Positions 1 to 11,082 of a DNA stretch of 64,000 bases are shown one piece after another; within the stretch, counting starts at the first letter, position 1; each line of letters starts with the position of its first letter. Below the pieces are notes generated by a model. The model searched no databases and was not told the DNA's origin. It worked only from the letters and a program-made list of their open reading frames with translations. Source of the DNA: Cryptomeria japonica (taxonomy: Eukaryota; Streptophyta; Pinopsida; Cupressales; Cupressaceae); contig NC_081407.1 of NCBI RefSeq assembly GCF_030272615.1, forward strand, positions 316,290,456-316,354,455, in the 5' to 3' direction. Position numbers and translations under genes: made by a program.

Positions 1-20
1 GAAATATTTATTTTCAATAG

Positions 21-157
21 TTTTTTTTTTTTTTTTTTGATCGATAATGGGCCGAAGCCGATAAGATGTACATACCCTACCCCCTTTGAGACTTGAACTT
101 GTGACCTCTCTTTCAAGAGCACAAGTTGTCCACCACTAGGCCAACTTGGGTTGTACT
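21..157 (-). mobile_element. tRNA-derived SINE
   Basis: Read on the minus strand, this stretch starts with a tRNA-like head and ends in an A-run (the T-run at about 21-38 on the plus strand). An A-box-like TTGGCCTAGTGG is at 133-144 and a B-box-like GTTCAAGTC at 90-98, the two parts of an internal RNA polymerase III promoter. The unit is flanked by a perfect 10-bp duplication, TTTTCAATAG, at 11-20 and 158-167, as expected for LINE-assisted retroposition. It is too short and too altered to be a working tRNA gene. The SINE family is not recognised. Confidence 0.8.
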
Positions 158-167
158 TTTTCAATAG

Positions 168-520
168 ATTTATTAAATATATTTAAATATAAAAAATCAA
201 AATATCTGATATTTACTAATGTACCACATTTGATAATGATTAAATATTAATATTAAATATATTTAAATTGGTATTTAATATATTATATATTATTAGTAAT
301 GTATAAATAAAATATACTAATATTAAACATCATCAGTAATATATAATATTAACATTTTTTTTTTCTCACATTAATATTTAATATTAATACTATTTTAAAT
401 ATATAATATATAATTATTAATATTATATAACAAATATTTAATATTATGTAATAATTATTTAATATTTGTATTATTCTAATTATTGAATGCACAATATCTG
501 ATTCTACATAACCGTTGTAC
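168..520. other. AT-rich spacer upstream of the gene
   Basis: Very AT-rich sequence made of short TAATATT/AAATATA words with many small palindromes. No coding signal is seen; short ORFs here are low-complexity runs of I, Y and N. Confidence 0.6.
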
Positions 521-526
521 AACAGG

Positions 527-534
527 TATATAAT
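527..534 (+). promoter_or_regulatory. TATA box of the 608-1117 gene
   Basis: TATATAAT lies 74 bp before the start codon and is followed by a short (GT)n run. Transcription would begin around 555-565, leaving a 5' leader of about 45-50 nt that is purine-rich just before the ATG. Assignment is by position and sequence only. Confidence 0.5.
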
Positions 535-607
535 GTGTGTGTGTGTGTTTGCAGTGATACTTATACTCAAGTCTTAACAAAAGAGAGGAGAAAGAAGCAA
601 GCAAGCA

Positions 608-1117
608 ATGGGTTATTTACTTGTTAAGATTGCAGTTGCAGTAGCCCTGGTTTTGATAATGAATGGCCCACAAACTGTGGTTGCAGGAAGAAATAGCGCA
701 GGGGATATAAGCATGAAATTAGGCAAGGATCCGAATTTGCCCCAGAAAGCCTACGATTCAGCCGTAGATCTGGCCCGGGAGAGCAAATCACTGTTAGATT
801 ATATTCTAAATCAAACCCTATATCCGGCTGCGAGCCCTATAACCTATTGTGTAGATGTTTTCCAACAAGTAAACAAGCAGACGAATTTGGCAGTGCAGAA
901 GTTGAAGGATTTATCTGGAGGAAAGCAGGCAGCAGACGGTGCCGTTACTGCTCTACAAAATACTGCGAGTACGGCATGGAAATGTTATGACTTCTTGAAA
1001 GAGGATAATTTTGGGAGGAGGAGAATTGTGAACCCGGAAGTGAAAAAAAGGACTGAACTTTTTGTACAAAAATTCTGCATGACTTACGACCTTGATGTTA
1101 AGCTTTTCCAAAACTAG
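608..1117 (+). CDS. small secreted protein, PMEI/invertase-inhibitor-like
   Basis: Intact single-exon ORF of 169 residues. Residues 1-26 form a signal peptide: Lys7, a hydrophobic core from about 8 to 18, and a likely cut after VVA at 24-26, so the product should enter the secretory pathway. The mature part looks helical and carries Cys81, Cys126 and Cys157. The 45-residue spacing of Cys81 and Cys126, each followed by an aromatic residue (CVDVF, CYDFL), resembles the second disulfide of plant pectin methylesterase/invertase inhibitors, four-helix proteins that inhibit cell-wall enzymes. The N-terminal Cys pair of that family is missing and Cys157 is unusual, so this is a divergent member or only a look-alike. 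A TATA box upstream and two AATAAA signals downstream support a real gene. It is the only clearly cellular gene in the window. Confidence 0.7.
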   Translation: MGYLLVKIAVAVALVLIMNGPQTVVAGRNSAGDISMKLGKDPNLPQKAYDSAVDLARESKSLLDYILNQTLYPAASPITYCVDVFQQVNKQTNLAVQKLKDLSGGKQAADGAVTALQNTASTAWKCYDFLKEDNFGRRRIVNPEVKKRTELFVQKFCMTYDLDVKLFQN

Positions 1118-1175
1118 TTTTGTTTTTCTTTGCTGACTTGTGAGTGATATGGAATAATTTGTGAGCAATCTATGG

Positions 1176-1270
1176 AATAAATTGAACTCTGCTCCTGTTC
1201 TGTTGAAATTTTGTTGTTATAGAGGAGATGAGGTTTTACCATTGTAGACTTTAGATTTGTGATGAATAAA
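1176..1270 (+). terminator. polyadenylation signals of the 608-1117 gene
   Basis: AATAAA occurs at 1176-1181 and 1265-1270, 60 and 150 nt after the stop codon, in T-rich sequence suitable for 3' end formation. Confidence 0.5.
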
Positions 1271-1299
1271 ATTATAATGGTATTTGAAATGTTTTGCAT

Positions 1300-2826
1300 A
1301 TGAAGTTATGTTTTCTGCAATTTATGTTGGATTTTATAGCCATCTTTATAAAAATTGTTTTTGAAAACATATATTTCTGGTTTAGCTTTACATTTTTAAT
1401 TTTTCATTCATATGCAATTTGCTTTGGTTTCGGTTTCATTTTTGGGCTTGCTAATCTTTTTGCTGCAGACTGTCCTGCAAAACATGCATTAGTCTTAGAT
1501 TTTTCGCTTTGTTTTTCATTTGTGGATAGTATATACTTGATTTTGATACTGTTGGTTTGCCTTTGAACGATATAGAGGAGAGCATCCAATAGTTGTACAC
1601 CTTAACTTTGTGCTTCTCAAAATTCAAATCATTCCATAAATTTTACAGCAAGTCCCCTACTTATAACTAAGGTTTCAGGGTCACATCATCAAATATGATG
1701 CCACATCAGCATATTTTTGCCAAGGTGTCCAAAACAACCCCTCAAAAAGTGAGACAAATAGGTGTGCAAAAGTACCTCAATACTTGTGCACTTGATGTGG
1801 CACTACATGATCGGTTACTTTTCACAACAAATGGTACGTTTCATTCAATTATTGGTGCAATGTTGTACACAAGTTGGACATTAAATCAACAACTTCTATC
1901 ACAAGAATAGGAAAATAAAAATAATATAACATCCGTACAGAAAAAAAGATGACAATTTTTTTGGAGGGGCGATGAATATTATGATATTTTTTTCAGTTTG
2001 TTTCGGTGTATGGTTTCCATACATTGTTTTTCCTATTTTATGTGAGATCTTACACCACAATTTCAGATTACAGCTATGGCTAAAATATATAAGCATAATG
2101 CTTAGGTTGTTGATGGTAAACCTTATACATTTGGACTCTGGAAATTCGTCTCTGTGAATTTTTATTTTTTTAACAAACTGTAGCTACTTTTACAAGAGTT
2201 ACACTTTTTGTAGGAAATTAGAAAATAGTAATTTTGAAGCCTGAAAGTTAAATCTGTCTGTGGGTTTGCTTATGTAAATCTGTTTTTAATTTTATTTTTA
2301 ATGTTTTCAGAGGTTATTGTACCAGTAAAAATATTGCATTCAAGAAGTAGAAGTAGAAGACAATGATGTCTTAAATATTAGATAAATAAGAATCAAAATA
2401 TAAATATAAATAAATTATTTTACTAATTAAATCAATTCTCATATGTAAACTTTTTAAATAAAATATTAAATTTACATTTCTAAATGTAAATAAAATAATT
2501 TAAAATTAAAACCAACATCAATCACTATCATTGTTACCTAAGTCAATAGAGGATCAAACCTACATATCCTTGAAGTAAATAACAATTAACAAAGAGAAGA
2601 GATTAATAAATTTGTAACCATAACCTTATTAAATCTTAATCCTAATTAAATTGTAATCTTATTTGAACTCTAACTATATAATATTAATTTAATAATGCAT
2701 AATAATCCCAATTATAACTCTAATCTTAATTGAATTTATTCATAACCTATCAAAATTTTTGCCTATAAGCCTAATTGATACTTAACTCTAGGCTTAGTAA
2801 AGCTATTAATTAGTGAAAAATATTTA
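1300..2826. other. intergenic AT-rich DNA
   Basis: No credible gene. Short ORFs near 1294-1910 are not supported by any recognisable motif. From about 2390 to 2826 the sequence is degenerate CCTAATT/AATCTTAATT-type low complexity. An old repeat may underlie 1600-1900, but no ends are seen. Confidence 0.5.
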
Positions 2827-2831
2827 ATTTT
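2827..2831. repeat. target-site duplication, solo LTR left
   Basis: ATTTT, matched at 7868-7872. The sequence is simple, so chance agreement is possible, but it sits exactly at both TG/CA ends. Confidence 0.65.
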
Positions 2832-2946
2832 TGTAATAACCCACTTACTTAATCCAAAAAATCAACTGATTTTTTTTTAATATATAAAAATATTGATTTC
2901 TTATTCTTACTTATTCCTATTTACTAATTTTATTCAATCACATACT

Positions 2947-3155
2947 TAGGTACATCTATCCAAACGAGATAGGCATCCATCCAACCGGGATGGACATCTA
3001 ACCATACGGGTTAGGCATCTATCCATACGGGTCTAGGCATCTAACCATACAGGTTAGGCATCTGTCCATACGGGACATGAGGTTTCATCTATCCAATCCA
3101 GGATAGGCATATACCCAAACGGGGTAGGCATCTATTCATAAGAATAGGATATGCT
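2947..3155 (-). repeat. tandem hairpin array in the solo LTR
   Basis: About nine short inverted repeats in a row, each a 5-6 bp stem with a loop of about 4-6 nt, separated by a GCATC-type linker. Stems include CCATCC/GGATGG, CTAACC/GGTTAG, TGTCC/GGACA, TACCC/GGGTA and CTATTC/GAATAG. The stems differ from unit to unit but remain complementary. The same array, opposite in orientation, is present in both LTRs of element C. Confidence 0.8.
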
Positions 3156-6100
3156 CTGGCCAGAGACTTTAGACTCATCGGGACCATCTGGGTCCTGAGC
3201 CACTCTCTAAAGACTACACTCCCCTACTAGGAGTACATCGAGGTCGCTGTCCTTAGGAGTATAAGAATAATTACATAAACAAGCTTGAGTTCCACCTCGG
3301 AATTCGGCCTAAAGCCTCGGGAAGTCAATCGAATCCATACAAGATTCCTTCTGAGTATGCATTGAATTAATTTTAACCTTTCAATTATTATTTGCATCAT
3401 TTGATTAAAAGATCAAGGAGCTTCAAGAACCAACTACAACTACTCACCCATAACCAAATCCTAACCCCCATCCCCGAACACCTGAGTACAAGGGACAACT
3501 TCGTCCCTAGATTGCCTACATACCCATTTCAGCACGGGATCAAAGCGTAAAGTATGTAGTTCTAGTTTCTAACTATGGTTTAATGTAAACTGTTTGGTGG
3601 GTACGCAACCCTTTCTAAGGTCAATGTCCCAGACAGTTTCTCTGCAGTTGCTACCCATGATGGTAGCTCTATAGCAAAAAGGCTTAAGGTGGCCTTTTGC
3701 TTGTATCCTAAAACAATTAAGTCCTATTTTCTATTAAATACGTCACCCTTAATCCGTTATCATCCGTTGAATTGTATCAAGATAAAATAAATTTCCAAGA
3801 TCTTCACACACATCCAAACCCTAATGGGGTTATCTAAAGTTCAACTGATCGGATGTAAATTCATTTAAAAATTAATCTTTTTAGATTATCGATCCAAGGG
3901 GGATTACCCGCCCCTTGGATTTTAACTTCCAAATGACCCTTATTTCTCCCCGACGATTTAGAGGGACGATGTCATAGACACCGTTATTGCAGCTTTATTA
4001 GGCATTAAGTGCAGTAGTTCAACATGATGGCATTACCCGTAAGTGTGACCCAGAGGCACCATAGATACCGAACGCTACTAATTTTTGGTTTCAACTCCTC
4101 TTGTTTAGTTATCTAACTAGGAATTTAACTTTGAATTCATGAATCTTAAATGAAACAATATACCAATACAATTATGAAAAAGAAACTATTATATACAAGG
4201 AATTATCGCTTGAATTTAAAAACTATAGTATGAATTTTATGTAATTGAAAGGAACATAAACAAATTGACTACTTGGAATAGTATTTTCTCCGAAGGAAAG
4301 TTATGATAATTAAAAATTCAAAAAACTTGAACTAAATACATGAAATTACTAATTGCTCGGAAACCATGATACTTCCAAAGATAACTTATGAAAATGATTT
4401 CAATTACTTGCAAGATATAATTGTTTTGGGACAACCATTACATAATAGGTATAAATCCTAGTACTGATTTGCTTGAAAGAAAATTAAATGATTGAATAGC
4501 AAGAATTTGGAAATGAATTTTAACACCTACTTGTTTGAAGTGAAAAGTACTTAATAATAATCCCAACTAATTCTTCCATATGAAGTAATACAAATTCATC
4601 TACAAATGATAACACTACTTTAAATGTGAATCCTAATACTTGAAAGATACTAAATTGCTTGAAATAGAATTTAAATTATCAAATAATTATACTCTGGAAA
4701 CGAATTTAATACTCACTTGTTGAAGGGAAAAGGAAACAACTATTCAACAATAAGCTTCAAATTAACCACATTATTCTTAGTTACTAATTGTTTGAGAAAG
4801 AGATTAGACAAGAGTGTAAACACTTGCGACTTAACCAAGTAAATAATACTAAGTCTCCTAATAAATAATTATAATCAATAAACTTCTAGTTGCTTTTGAA
4901 CTAATACATTTGCAAGATTATAAAGTGATAACTAATTACTCCTTCTACTTGAAGTAACGTTAACTTTATTGTTGGATACATTCTACAAATAATAACTTTA
5001 TCAATTTCAAATACTTCAAAGGGAGATAATGTTTTCTCCTTAAATTACTCTCAATTAGAATCGTTACTTAATTTTCTAAGTGATCACGGAATAGGTTCTT
5101 GAAACTCATTTGCTAAAACAATTTCAGTTTTGAATAAACTCTCTTTGCATCCTAATTAATACTATTACCATATGAATATTTAACTATGCAGTTTACCTCT
5201 AATTTTAATGTTAGTTAAATTTATCCTTACTAATTACTTGTATTATTAAGTGTAACTTTTCTATTTTACTAGTCTTATGTTTCTTTTAGCTAGAAGCTAA
5301 ATGATTTTAACTATTAAAAGAAGTGACTATTCACAATGCCTTATATACTCGTATCTTGGAATCTAATAAAGAAACAAATCAAATAATCAACCTTTCAAAT
5401 TGAGGCAAAACTTTGTCTAACATTAACTCATATTGTTGAAATACCTAAAAGGGTTATTATGAATCTAAACATGTCTACTTGTTAGGTAAATTTCTTTAAC
5501 ATTTGATACTTGTACAAATTTAAATATACAAAAGTTAGTTTTAAAATCCAATAATTAAAGAACTTAAATATTTGAGATGATTGAATGTCTTGAGGGAACC
5601 CACTTACTATTAGGATTTATTTATTTGATGAAAAGATCCAAAACTATGGACTAAGTGTATCGTTGGTGCAATAACATTTTCCTTTGCTTTGTTTTTCCTA
5701 AGTCAAATAATTTGTTTAATAGGGATATTTAACTATTATATCTACATCCTAAGAAGAATTAATTCAAGATGATAGATCTCTTAATGCTCGATTATCTATG
5801 GAAATTCTCAAGTGTTAATTGACCCATTTTTCCTTATGCAATATTTATCTTTTCAAAACCCAAGGAACTCTTTTCCCATCATTGAGGAGATACGAACACT
5901 TTAGAATTAAAAGGAGTTCAAATTTGCAACTTAATTTTTTCATAATTAAAACTCCAATAAGGTATCCATTAATATGGGTTAGACCCTTTTCGCTTAAATT
6001 TTCCTTTAATATATTAATAATCTAATTCCTAAAACTAGAGATGATATTTTAAACACATTTCCATTAATTTTAATAAGGTTAGATTATAAATAGGTCTCAT

Positions 6101-7782
6101 TAATCCCTTTTAAATAGATATCAATCAATAAAACCATTTTTCATTAAATAGACCTCAATAAATAAATCCATCACTAAATTTGATTAATTTTTAATTATTA
6201 AAATTTATAATTATAATCCTAAATGATTTTTTTAATCACCAAGTGCATAATTAAATTTCAAAGAACTACAAGCTTATTAATTTTAATCATTCAAAATAAC
6301 TTTCAATATTCTAAAACATTTTTAATTTTAAATTAAATTCATAAAATTTAATTACAAACTCTAAAGTATAATTCAATTTAAAAAAATTCATACATGCACA
6401 AGAATAATATTTTTTTTTCCTAAAAATCCAAATAGATGAATATGTTTCTAAAAAGTACAGAGATCTAAAATCCATAGAGATGGGTATTTATCTAACATTC
6501 ACATAGATGAATATATTTCTATTTTTGTTTTCCTTATTCTGATTTTATATTACTTTAGCAATAGATTTATTTTTGTTCAAGTTATTTCATTCTAAAAAAA
6601 ATCTGATTTTTTGTAAAATAAAGAAAGTTGATTGAGGAAAAGATTTCAGAATTAAACAATAGTCAAATTTGTATATGCATATTTTGAAAGAGATCTATTA
6701 ACCAATTTATTTCCTACATGCAGAATAAAAAAAGAGAAGATTTTTTTTTCTTTTATTTTTTGGATATAAAAATAATTTATTACATGTATTTGATTAAATC
6801 AATTAACAAAAACTGAGAAAGATTTCCTTGCAAAAAAATCTGAAATGGATAAAAGAGATTTCTTTTAAAAAAATAAAATTAAAATATAAACTTTCTTATG
6901 TGCAAAATTTTGAAAGAGACGAGAAGAAGATTTTCTTTGAAAAGAAAAAGCAAGCAATGCATGTGCAAGAGGGGAACCTGGATTTGAATGAAGAACCTTG
7001 TTGACCTCCTTCAATTCCTCCTTGAAGCTTGGTAATGATCTTCTCCAAAATCCTATAACACATCTACAAAATTTCTCCTACAACTAACATGGTATTGAAA
7101 ATAAGAATTTCAAAACTACTTTATCATCCAAAAACAATGAACTCCCTTTTTCAAAAATTTAGAACTTAATATATAGAAAATAGAGTCTATTTCCCACTAC
7201 AAAAGAAATTAATTGATTTCCATATTCTTTTCCCAAAATAATTTAATGCAAAATGATTAATTGTCATAGTGGGGGTTACATGCAAAAATTGAATTTGAAA
7301 TTCTCTTCTAGAACCTTCTCATTTCCCCCTACAACAAGTGCTAAATAGTATATTGAGAAAATAAACAATTTCTAAATTAATTTCATGCAAAAATGATTGT
7401 TGTCATAGTGGGGGTTACATTTGACCATGCATTCAAAATTCAAATTCAAATTCTCCTCCAAAAATGCATTTTGTAACTCCTTTGTCATAAAAAATGCCAT
7501 GAATAGAATTATTCTTGTCATAGAATAATTTTGTAACTCTCATGTCATATATTTGCTAAATATAATATTTATTCCTTAATATTTTGAATTTAAAATTTCT
7601 TTTCTAGAATCTTCTTATTTCTCCTACACCATGTGCTCAATTAGGATATTGATAAAATAAGCAATTTTCAAATAAATTATGACCTCATGTGTGTGTCACC
7701 ACTTAAATTCTTTTTTATTTAAAAACTTCAACCTCATTTCAATATATATTTTCTTTCTAACATTACTCATTAAATTAATATT

Positions 7783-7786
<4 letters not shown>

Positions 7787-7830
<44 letters not shown>
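7787..7830. repeat. (TAA)n microsatellite
   Basis: Uninterrupted TAA repeat of about 44 bp inside the solo LTR, near its outer end. Confidence 0.95.
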
Positions 7831-7867
7831 GCAAGTCATATCAAGGTCCAAAAGGAGGGTTATGACA

Positions 7868-7872
7868 ATTTT
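7868..7872. repeat. target-site duplication, solo LTR right
   Basis: ATTTT, partner of 2827-2831. Confidence 0.65.
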
Positions 7873-8038
7873 TTTCAATTAAGAAATACTATAACACTTC
7901 TAAAATTTAATATTTATTTGAGAATCTGATTAGAAAATTTAAATATTTACTGTAGCAAAAGAGATCGTTATATTATTTTTTAAACATCATTATTTTGCAT
8001 TATCTTACATTAATATTTATTCAATGAAATTTAAAATT

Positions 8039-8043
8039 ATTAG
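8039..8043. repeat. target-site duplication of element A, left
   Basis: ATTAG, repeated exactly at 28668-28672. Confidence 0.9.
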
Positions 8044-8813
8044 TGTAGACACCCAAAATTATCCAGTCTAATTAAATAAATATTTTATTTATTTAAATAC
8101 TTTAGTCTAATTCATCTATTAATTAAATAAATCTTTATTTATTTAATTAATTCATTTATCCTCTTCTAGCCTTATTTCTCATTTAAATAAATACATTTAT
8201 TTATTTAAATTATCCTTTTCCTAAATTAAACAAATATTCTTATTTATTTAATTATCCTACTTCTTCTATTAATTAAATAAATCTTTATTTATTTAATTAA
8301 TTCATTAGCCTTTTCTACCTATGACACATGTCATTCATCTCTTAATTCATACACTACCTACCCCTTTCATTATTTTATTATTTCTTTTACCTACCCTCTA
8401 ATCATAGCCGACCTCCTTTTACACCTCTCAATCTTATCCCTCCATTTCATATAGTGTCTTCTATATAAGGAGATGCTTCCTTCATTATCAAACCTTAATG
8501 AGCTAACTACTTGATCAATTGACTACACTACGATCCTACTTGCAACCACATTCCGTTCTTTGTTGAGCTCTTGTGCATATAAAATCTGAGAGCAAATATA
8601 TCAAGCAAGATCAATGGAGATAGGAAGAATGGAGATCAAAACCCTATTGGACATGTGATGGTATAATCTTTGTGATTTCATGTGATTTGCATTGTCTTAG
8701 GTAATCTTCATATGTTATGGTGGATCTTTGTTGTTGTTAGGCTAGGGTTTTGTGGTTGAATTCATTTAGCATTTCAATATTGTTATTATTGTTATCCATT
8801 TTCACCATATACA
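8044..8813 (+). repeat. 5' LTR of element A
   Basis: 770 bp, TGTAGACACCC...CATATACA. The first 250 bp are built of ATTAAATAAAT words that pair with each other. A TATA-like TATATAAGG at about 8462 would serve as promoter for the element transcript. The same sequence, same length, returns at 27898. Confidence 0.93.
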
Positions 8814-8816
8814 TTT

Positions 8817-8834
8817 TGGCACGCCCGGTGGGAC
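8817..8834 (+). promoter_or_regulatory. primer-binding site of element A
   Basis: TGGCACGCCCGGTGGGAC begins 3 nt after the 5' LTR. The leading TGG pairs with the CCA end of a tRNA; the tRNA species is not assigned here. Confidence 0.8.
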
Positions 8835-8923
8835 TCTTGTCCCTTTTTGCATTTAACCTTTGGTTGCAGATTTTGTGTTTGAAGTTGCAGATCTGGCATT
8901 TCCGACAACATTTTCGATATTTT

Positions 8924-9182
8924 CGCGTCTGCATACTCTCGGATCGCGTTTTTGATTTTCTGGCGCGTTTGCGACATCTAGAATCGCGTCCGTGTTTTCG
9001 ACAAAATTTTATTTTGTAGGTTTCCGAAAGGCGCGTCTGTGTTACGGAAACGCGTTTGTGTCATTTTTATCCACGTCTGTGTCTGGGAAGCGCGTCTGTG
9101 GTTTATATCCGCATCTATGTCTCGCAGAACTGCGTTTGTGTCGCAGAGTCGCGTCTGTGTCGAGGGTAATCGCGTCTGTGTA
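8924..9182 (+). repeat. CGCGTCTGTG repeat cluster 1 (leader of A)
   Basis: About a dozen copies of a degenerate CGCGTCTGTGT motif spaced around 15-25 bp, each separated by unrelated sequence. CpG is frequent here although the window is AT-rich and CpG-poor. The short ORF across it has repetitive RLC/VS residues and is probably not coding. Confidence 0.8.
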
Positions 9183-10406
9183 TCGCCTGTTTCAAAATTT
9201 TGAAGTTTTATTGATTCAGTTTCGGATTTTGCATTTAAGGTTTCAGATCTGGTTTATTTTTGGACTAACATTTTCAGATCTAGCTAACAAAATTGGTGCA
9301 GCTTGTCTTGGAAGCAAAATCATTTGGTTGAAGGCCCCTATTTTCACAAAGTCTTTTGGGTTTTAAAATTTACCTAACTTGTGTGCTTGCAGGAAGGGGT
9401 GATCATTTGAAATAACCCAAACTACTAACAAATCTTTGGTGCAGGTCCTTGGCGAGGGTTTTTGGATTTTATTGTGTGCCTTGTTTTCATAGACTAACAA
9501 ACACTTCCATTGGTGCACTAAAATTGAATCATTGTCTTTTGTGTCTTGAGCAATAGGTTCTTTTTGTTTAATCTTTAGAGGGCCTGTCTTCCCGTGTGGT
9601 CATTAGGACTACTAGTGAGAAGAGAACGACCCAAGTGGTAGCAAAAGAAAAGCCATCTTCTTCCAAACCACTATAAATAAATGTATTCATGGTGAAAACT
9701 ATGAATAACATGTGCTGATTAGTTCATACCGACACTATGTCTCCCCATAAACCCGTTTGATCAAATTTATTTGATCATTTGTAGGGCGTAACCCCTACCG
9801 GCTGGGAGCCTTCTGTATTTACAGAGCTGAAAGTGCCGCATGTATGGCCACACGAGCGGATGCCCTTACTAGCACCTTTTTGTTTTAGAAGCCCAAATCC
9901 TTCTAGTTGTTGAGTCAGGAGGTCAGACCTCTGGTAGCGGCCCACACACATATGGTTCTTAGTAGAGATACAAAGTTTGGCACGGGGAGTTTTTGTGGGG
10001 ACTGATGCTTGGTTGACTCGAGAAGTGAGTGCCGAGGGTGGAGCCAGTGAGGTCAAGCATCTAAGTATCCGCTCTGAATAGCATAGCCTCGGGGGTAAAA
10101 CCTCATGTGGGATCAACAACTATTGTCTTGGCCAGCCATAAGAATTGTGCTTGACTTATTTTAAACATTCAGAACATTCAAGACTAAACAACAAAACATT
10201 GTGTCTTTTGTGTCTTCAAGTGTATGCAAAACAATTTTACATCAAACAACACACTTTTCTTGGAGTCATTTTGAGTCTAGACACTTGCAAACATTGGGTC
10301 TTCATCAACACTGTGTCCTCTTGTCACGAAAAATAGTCAAACAGTTAGATTGGGTCACAATAAAACAACTTCACAGATTGGAAAAATTGCACAAAATTTG
10401 CAGAAA
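9183..10406 (+). other. leader of element A
   Basis: Untranslated leader between the two repeat clusters. TAGAGGGCCTGTC (9576-9588) followed by GAACGACC (9624-9631) matches a similar pair in the leader of element B (31573-31614) and may be part of a packaging or dimerisation signal. 9780-10110 is of more balanced base composition, with no convincing ORF. Confidence 0.5.
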
Positions 10407-10596
10407 TGCGTCTGCGTCAGCCATAATAGCGTCTGTGTTGTCTAGCCGCGTCTGTGAAGGACAGAATCGCGTCTGTGTTCCAACAGTCAACATTGCATTT
10501 GGGCAAACAAAAAAATCTCAGAAGCACGTCTATGTTAAGTAGAGCAGCGCCTGTGTCGGGAAACCGCGTTTGTGAAGTATACAGGCGCGTCTGTGT
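10407..10596 (+). repeat. CGCGTCTGTG repeat cluster 2 (leader of A)
   Basis: Eight or so copies of the same motif as cluster 1, in the same direction, ending about 490 bp before the gag start. Confidence 0.8.
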
Positions 10597-11082
10597 CTAG
10601 AAAACTGCTACAGTCCAACAAGCAAACACAGTCAGTTTGGGAATTCTTGAGCTTCCTAGGTCATTTCTCCAGGGTTTCATTTAGCAGTCAACCTGTCCTT
10701 GGGTCTCACAAAGTCTATCATTGCTTCACATCTTACTTTACATTCACAATTGTCTAAACTTGAGTCAAAAGGTCACTTGCTTGTCCTCATCATACTTTGT
10801 CAACACACTACATACAACAACACTTTGCTAAGTGGTCCCTCATCAAGGTTTCTTACCTTTGGGTCTCATTTGGTTTTACTTAGAGTCAAGGTCAACTTAC
10901 CTCATCAAGAGAGACTATCCTCTCTTTGGAAGTCACACCTACTCTACTACATACATACTTGGTCTTACACTTTGGACATTGCAAGTACACCTCAGATTCA
11001 TTTACATTCCATTCAACTCTTGGTCTTCCATACTCTTTCCATTTTTTATCTAGTCTCTCACATCTTGGTCAATACCTAGTTC
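10597..11082 (+). other. leader of element A just before gag
   Basis: TC-rich and CA-rich leader sequence with overlapping short ORFs of no recognisable product. It leads to the ATG of gag at 11083. Confidence 0.5.

Larger units (their letters stand above)
2832..7867 (-). mobile_element. 5.0-kb solo LTR (element-C type)
   Basis: The block has TG...CA ends on either strand (minus: TGTCATAACCCTCC at 7867, GGGTTATTACA at 2832) and perfect 5-bp target duplications ATTTT at 2827-2831 and 7868-7872. Both termini match those of the element C LTRs, and 2832-3400 is clearly homologous to the last ~500 bp of those LTRs in reverse. No second LTR, primer-binding site or coding region lies inside, so it is best read as a solo LTR left by LTR-LTR recombination. 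At 5036 bp it is about five times longer than the element C LTR; the extra length is in the U3-side part and is AT-rich. Imperfect repeats of a segment with CATAGTGGGGGTTACAT occur near 7265 and 7400. Alternative: an LTR enlarged by unrecognised insertions. Confidence 0.72.

Noticed and set aside
90-157. tRNA gene
   Set aside because: Only A- and B-box-like parts remain, with an A-tail and a 10-bp target duplication; this is a SINE.
2947-3155. CRISPR-like array
   Set aside because: Units are short hairpins with variable stems, not constant repeats with unique spacers, and the setting is a plant LTR.
7696-7878. Tyr-rich ORF on the minus strand
   Set aside because: It is a reading of the (TAA)n microsatellite.
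9775-10119. 114-residue minus-strand ORF in the leader of element A
   Set aside because: No motif and no parallel in element B.
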